This document shows, piece after piece, positions 41,191 through 43,628 of a DNA stretch of 43,628 nucleotides. The translations under genes and the position numbers were made by a program. The DNA is from Leptospiraceae bacterium (GTDB lineage Bacteria; Spirochaetota; Leptospiria; Leptospirales; Leptonemataceae): assembly GCA_020441005.1 (NCBI GenBank), contig JAGRNA010000016.1, forward strand, positions 1-43,628, written 5' to 3'. Every line of letters starts with the position of its first letter. Position 1 is the first letter of the stretch. Below the pieces are notes generated by a model, which saw only the letters and a list, made by a program, of their open reading frames with translations, had not been told where the DNA came from and did not search any database.

Positions 41191-42303
41191 TTACAGACCT
41201 TTGGCAATTGCGGTGCTGTTTGGATCACCACCAGGCACATTTGCTTCGGCGGTCTTGAGTAACAGCGGTAAAAGGATCTGTTCAAAGGCTAACGCATGCT
41301 GCTGCGGATGCAGGCTGCCCTTGAATGCGATTTCCAGTTCTAACAGGGCATCGTACAGGCTCTGCAATCGCTGGCGGTGAAACCAGCGTAGTTCGCGCTC
41401 AAATTGGGTCAGCAGTTTCTTACGCAAGAACTCGTGCCGCTTCTGCCAGCCCATCAATTGGACCAGATCAGCGGTCGGCATACTGCACTCGCGCGCAATC
41501 ATGAGTTTGCGTAAGCTGTTGCAACGATTCAGGATCAGCTTTAACAAAAGCAAATAGCTGTCACTGAGTGGATTAAAGCGCTCCAGCTCCCCTTTGATCA
41601 AGGGCCAATTGCGATCAAACAGGGCATCCACCAGAGCAAAGGCATTCCAGCCCAGTCCGGGAAAGAGGACTTCGCGTACCTGGTCCAGACCCAATTCCCG
41701 GTGGGTGGCCGGATCGGTCAGCTCTTTGATGCTTTGCAGTTTTTGCTCAATATAAGCCGCCCGCGGCGGGCTATGCTCGACAAAGAAATGCAGGGCCGCG
41801 GAATTGAATTGCAGTCCCAGTTTATGACTGCATTCCTGTATCCAGGCCTCCACCTTTTCCGGGTATAAATCCCTGGTAGCCAAATGCAGGCAGTGCGGAT
41901 CAAACGCTTCCAGCAGCTTCTTGCTGATGGTGCCCTGGTATTCGATTAAAATCAGCTGCTGATCGCTCCTATGGGCGAACTGAAAACGCAGATTGCGCAG
42001 TTTCTCGGCCGACGCGGAGTAGGCCTTGAAGATAATCTCCGCCTGTTTGAGGATCAAAAAGCGCCAGGGAATAAACAGGGAGCTGTTTTGCAGCTCGGTC
42101 AAGGCCCGCTGATCCTCGCCGACTTCACCCGTAAACAGGATGGTCTCAAAACTGCCGATTGTGCTGAACAACCGCTTCTTGATCAGCTCCTGGGCTTTGT
42201 TGATGATGCCGGTATCCGTGCCGGAGATCACGATGACTGGCGCTTGATTGAATTCCAGCTCGCGCAGCTGCTTGAAAAACTCGCGACTTGGCTTGTCCGG
42301 CAT
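41191..42303 (-). CDS. holA: DNA polymerase III delta subunit
   Basis: Clamp-loader subunit that opens the beta clamp, 370 aa. The N-terminal third has PVIVISGTDTGIINKAQELI and TELQNSSLFIPWRFLILKQA, the pattern of the HolA mini-AAA domain without Walker motifs. The C-terminal helical domain contains LGWNAFALVDALFDRNWPLI and LLLLKLILNRCNSLRKLMIA, as in delta subunits that form the collar. Similarity is moderate, as is usual for this fast-evolving family, and the length is right (about 340-370). It is divergent from the acetolactate synthase gene, with 114 bp between. Confidence 0.8.
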   Translation of the reverse strand: MPDKPSREFFKQLRELEFNQAPVIVISGTDTGIINKAQELIKKRLFSTIGSFETILFTGEVGEDQRALTELQNSSLFIPWRFLILKQAEIIFKAYSASAEKLRNLRFQFAHRSDQQLILIEYQGTISKKLLEAFDPHCLHLATRDLYPEKVEAWIQECSHKLGLQFNSAALHFFVEHSPPRAAYIEQKLQSIKELTDPATHRELGLDQVREVLFPGLGWNAFALVDALFDRNWPLIKGELERFNPLSDSYLLLLKLILNRCNSLRKLMIARECSMPTADLVQLMGWQKRHEFLRKKLLTQFERELRWFHRQRLQSLYDALLELEIAFKGSLHPQQHALAFEQILLPLLLKTAEANVPGGDPNSTAIAKGL

Positions 42304-42417
42304 GATCTGGCCAGATTACCGGCCGGCCCCCATTTGACAAAGAGAATGCGCATTTTTGGTTGGCTCAGACCTGCTTTGCTGAATGTTGGACTTTTGGGAG
42401 TATTTTACTAGACGATT

Positions 42418-43628
42418 ATGAAAAAGACAGCCGCCCAGTTACTTGTCGACTTATTACAATCCCATGGGGTGGATCTCGTCTTTGGCTATCCCGGTGGGGC
42501 CATTTTGCCTTTTTACGATGCATTGCATCAATCCGGAGTGCGCCATATCCTTGTGCGACACGAACAAGGCGCGATTCACATGGCCGAAGCCTACGCGCGC
42601 GTTACCGGCCGACCAGGAGTGGTCGTTGTCACCAGCGGCCCCGGGGCCACCAATATTGTAACCGGCCTGGCGGATGCCAAGATGGATTCCATTCCGGTAT
42701 TCGCGATTTGCGGGCAGGTCGCCCTGTCATCAATCGGTTCGGATGCCTTTCAGGAAGCCGACATGACCGGTATCTCCCATCCGGTTACCAAGTACGCGGC
42801 CCTGCTGCGCAGCGCCGATGAAGTCGCCATTCGTTTTGCGGAGGCCTGGCATTTGTGCATCTCCGGTCGGCCCGGACCGGTCGTACTGGATTTCCCCAAG
42901 GATGTGCAAAATGAAATGACCGCGATTGTGCACGCTGAGCCGGATCTGCCCGAGCGTTTTATGCGCAAGCAGGGGATTGCGGGTGATGTGCAGGCCCTGG
43001 CAATCGCTTTTAATCGGGCCCAGCGACCATTGCTCCTGGTTGGTGGCGGGGCGATTAACAGCCAGGCTTCCAGCGAGGTCCAGGCGGTGGCCTTGAAAAC
43101 TGGCAGCGCAGTCAGCACTACCTTGATGGGTTTAGGAACCTTCCCGGCCAATCATCCCTTGTATCTGGGAATGCCGGGCATGCATGGCACGGCTTGCGCG
43201 AACAAGGCCATTATGGAATGTGATTTCCTGCTTTCGCTGGGGATGCGTTTTGATGACCGCATCGCCGGGCAGGCCCGGAACTTTGCCCCACAGGCGGTAC
43301 GAGCCCATGTCGATATTGATTCCTCGGAGTTTAACAAGCGGGTGATAGTGGATCATTATATCCAGGGCGATCTGAAAGAAGTCTTGCAGGAACTGATTCC
43401 CTGGCTGGATCACAAAGAACTGCCGGATTGGGCCGCAATGATCGAGCAGGGCAAGCGTGAATCGCCGCTGGAGTACGCCGAGAGTGAGGAAGTCATCAAG
43501 CCCCAGGGTGTTCTGAAACGACTCTATCACAAGACCGGTGGCCAATCCATTGTGGCAACGGATGTCGGGCAGCACCAAATGTGGGCCGCGCAGTACTATC
43601 ACTTCGACCGACCTAATCGCTGGTTGAC
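42418..43628 (+). CDS. ilvB: Acetolactate synthase large subunit (3' truncated by window edge)
   Basis: First committed enzyme of branched-chain amino acid synthesis: two pyruvate to acetolactate, or pyruvate plus 2-oxobutyrate to acetohydroxybutyrate. The frame runs open to the right edge, 403 complete codons. The start MKKTAAQLLVDLLQSHGVDL is followed by VFGYPGGAILPFYDAL, catalytic VRHEQGAIHMAEAYAR (Glu 49), TSGPGATNIVTGLADAKMDS and GQVALSSIGSDAFQEAD. The middle domain has LLLVGGGAI and LGMRFDDRIAG. The last residues VATDVGQHQMWAAQYY open the PP domain; the GDG and NN motifs lie beyond the edge. It serves as an intact reference for the pseudoenzyme at 26904. Confidence 0.97.
   Translation, partial: MKKTAAQLLVDLLQSHGVDLVFGYPGGAILPFYDALHQSGVRHILVRHEQGAIHMAEAYARVTGRPGVVVVTSGPGATNIVTGLADAKMDSIPVFAICGQVALSSIGSDAFQEADMTGISHPVTKYAALLRSADEVAIRFAEAWHLCISGRPGPVVLDFPKDVQNEMTAIVHAEPDLPERFMRKQGIAGDVQALAIAFNRAQRPLLLVGGGAINSQASSEVQAVALKTGSAVSTTLMGLGTFPANHPLYLGMPGMHGTACANKAIMECDFLLSLGMRFDDRIAGQARNFAPQAVRAHVDIDSSEFNKRVIVDHYIQGDLKEVLQELIPWLDHKELPDWAAMIEQGKRESPLEYAESEEVIKPQGVLKRLYHKTGGQSIVATDVGQHQMWAAQYYHFDRPNRWL

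Noticed and set aside
1-43628. CRISPR arrays, tRNA and rRNA genes
   Set aside because: No regularly spaced repeats, cloverleaf sequences or rRNA-like stretches were recognised on reading either strand.

Overview
The window (about 53-55% G+C by eye) most resembles the chromosome of a spirochaete of the Leptospirales (Leptospira/Leptonema/Turneriella-like). The reasons are a GldA/GldF/GldG plus DUF4340 transporter set, a DUF2225 zinc-ribbon protein, many lipoproteins with loose lipoboxes, a 7TM-HAMP-SpoIIE phosphatase, HslVU, and several conserved-looking proteins of no known family. This placement is inferred from gene content; no rRNA or marker gene was available. About 38 protein genes fill the window. 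I found no tRNA, rRNA, CRISPR array, intact insertion sequence or prophage.

Layout. 1-4451: a gliding-type ABC transporter operon (ATPase cut by the left edge, permease, GldG-like auxiliary protein, DUF4340 protein). 4529-7750: a GST-fold protein with a small membrane protein, then truA and a DUF2225 gene on the minus strand. 7867-8964: a secreted protein with a clear terminator, followed by 511 bp of gene-free DNA rich in inverted repeats. 9476-14718: a five-gene plus-strand operon with an unrecognised 175-aa protein, a PPP-type phosphoesterase, a membrane Hanks-type Ser/Thr kinase, a polytopic protein with a degenerate FHA-like tail, and a vWA-TM-FHA-like protein. This is the best candidate here for a little-described system. 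14724-17704: a YqhC-like AraC regulator divergent from an aldo/keto reductase-cupin-cyclophilin-like operon, with readable promoter and operator elements. 17920-19972: small genes and an unusual NifU_N-pentapeptide fusion, plus a 600-bp gene-free stretch. 20005-23420 (minus): hslV-hslU-DUF445.

23918-25393 (minus): a membrane-anchored LuxR-type regulator and a tail-anchored partner. 25588-28556: a YceI lipoprotein, then a divergent pair made of a small lipoprotein and a degenerate ThDP-enzyme homologue that has lost its catalytic residues. 28615-31161 (minus): a membrane GyrI/TEX264-like protein, an astacin-like lipoprotein and another lipoprotein. 31168-33497 (minus): a PlsC acyltransferase and an App1-like phosphatidate phosphatase. 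33635-35521: an HDAC-family deacetylase and an unknown protein. 35849-37645: a secreted Ig-like/repeat protein. 37919-41083: a 1054-aa 7TM-HAMP-SpoIIE-TPR phosphatase. 41191-42303 (minus): holA. 42418 to the end: acetolactate synthase large subunit, cut by the right edge.

Together the genes describe a cell investing heavily in envelope biology (transport, lipid remodelling, lipoproteins) and in Ser/Thr phospho-signalling, with kinase, PPP-type and PP2C-type phosphatases all present.
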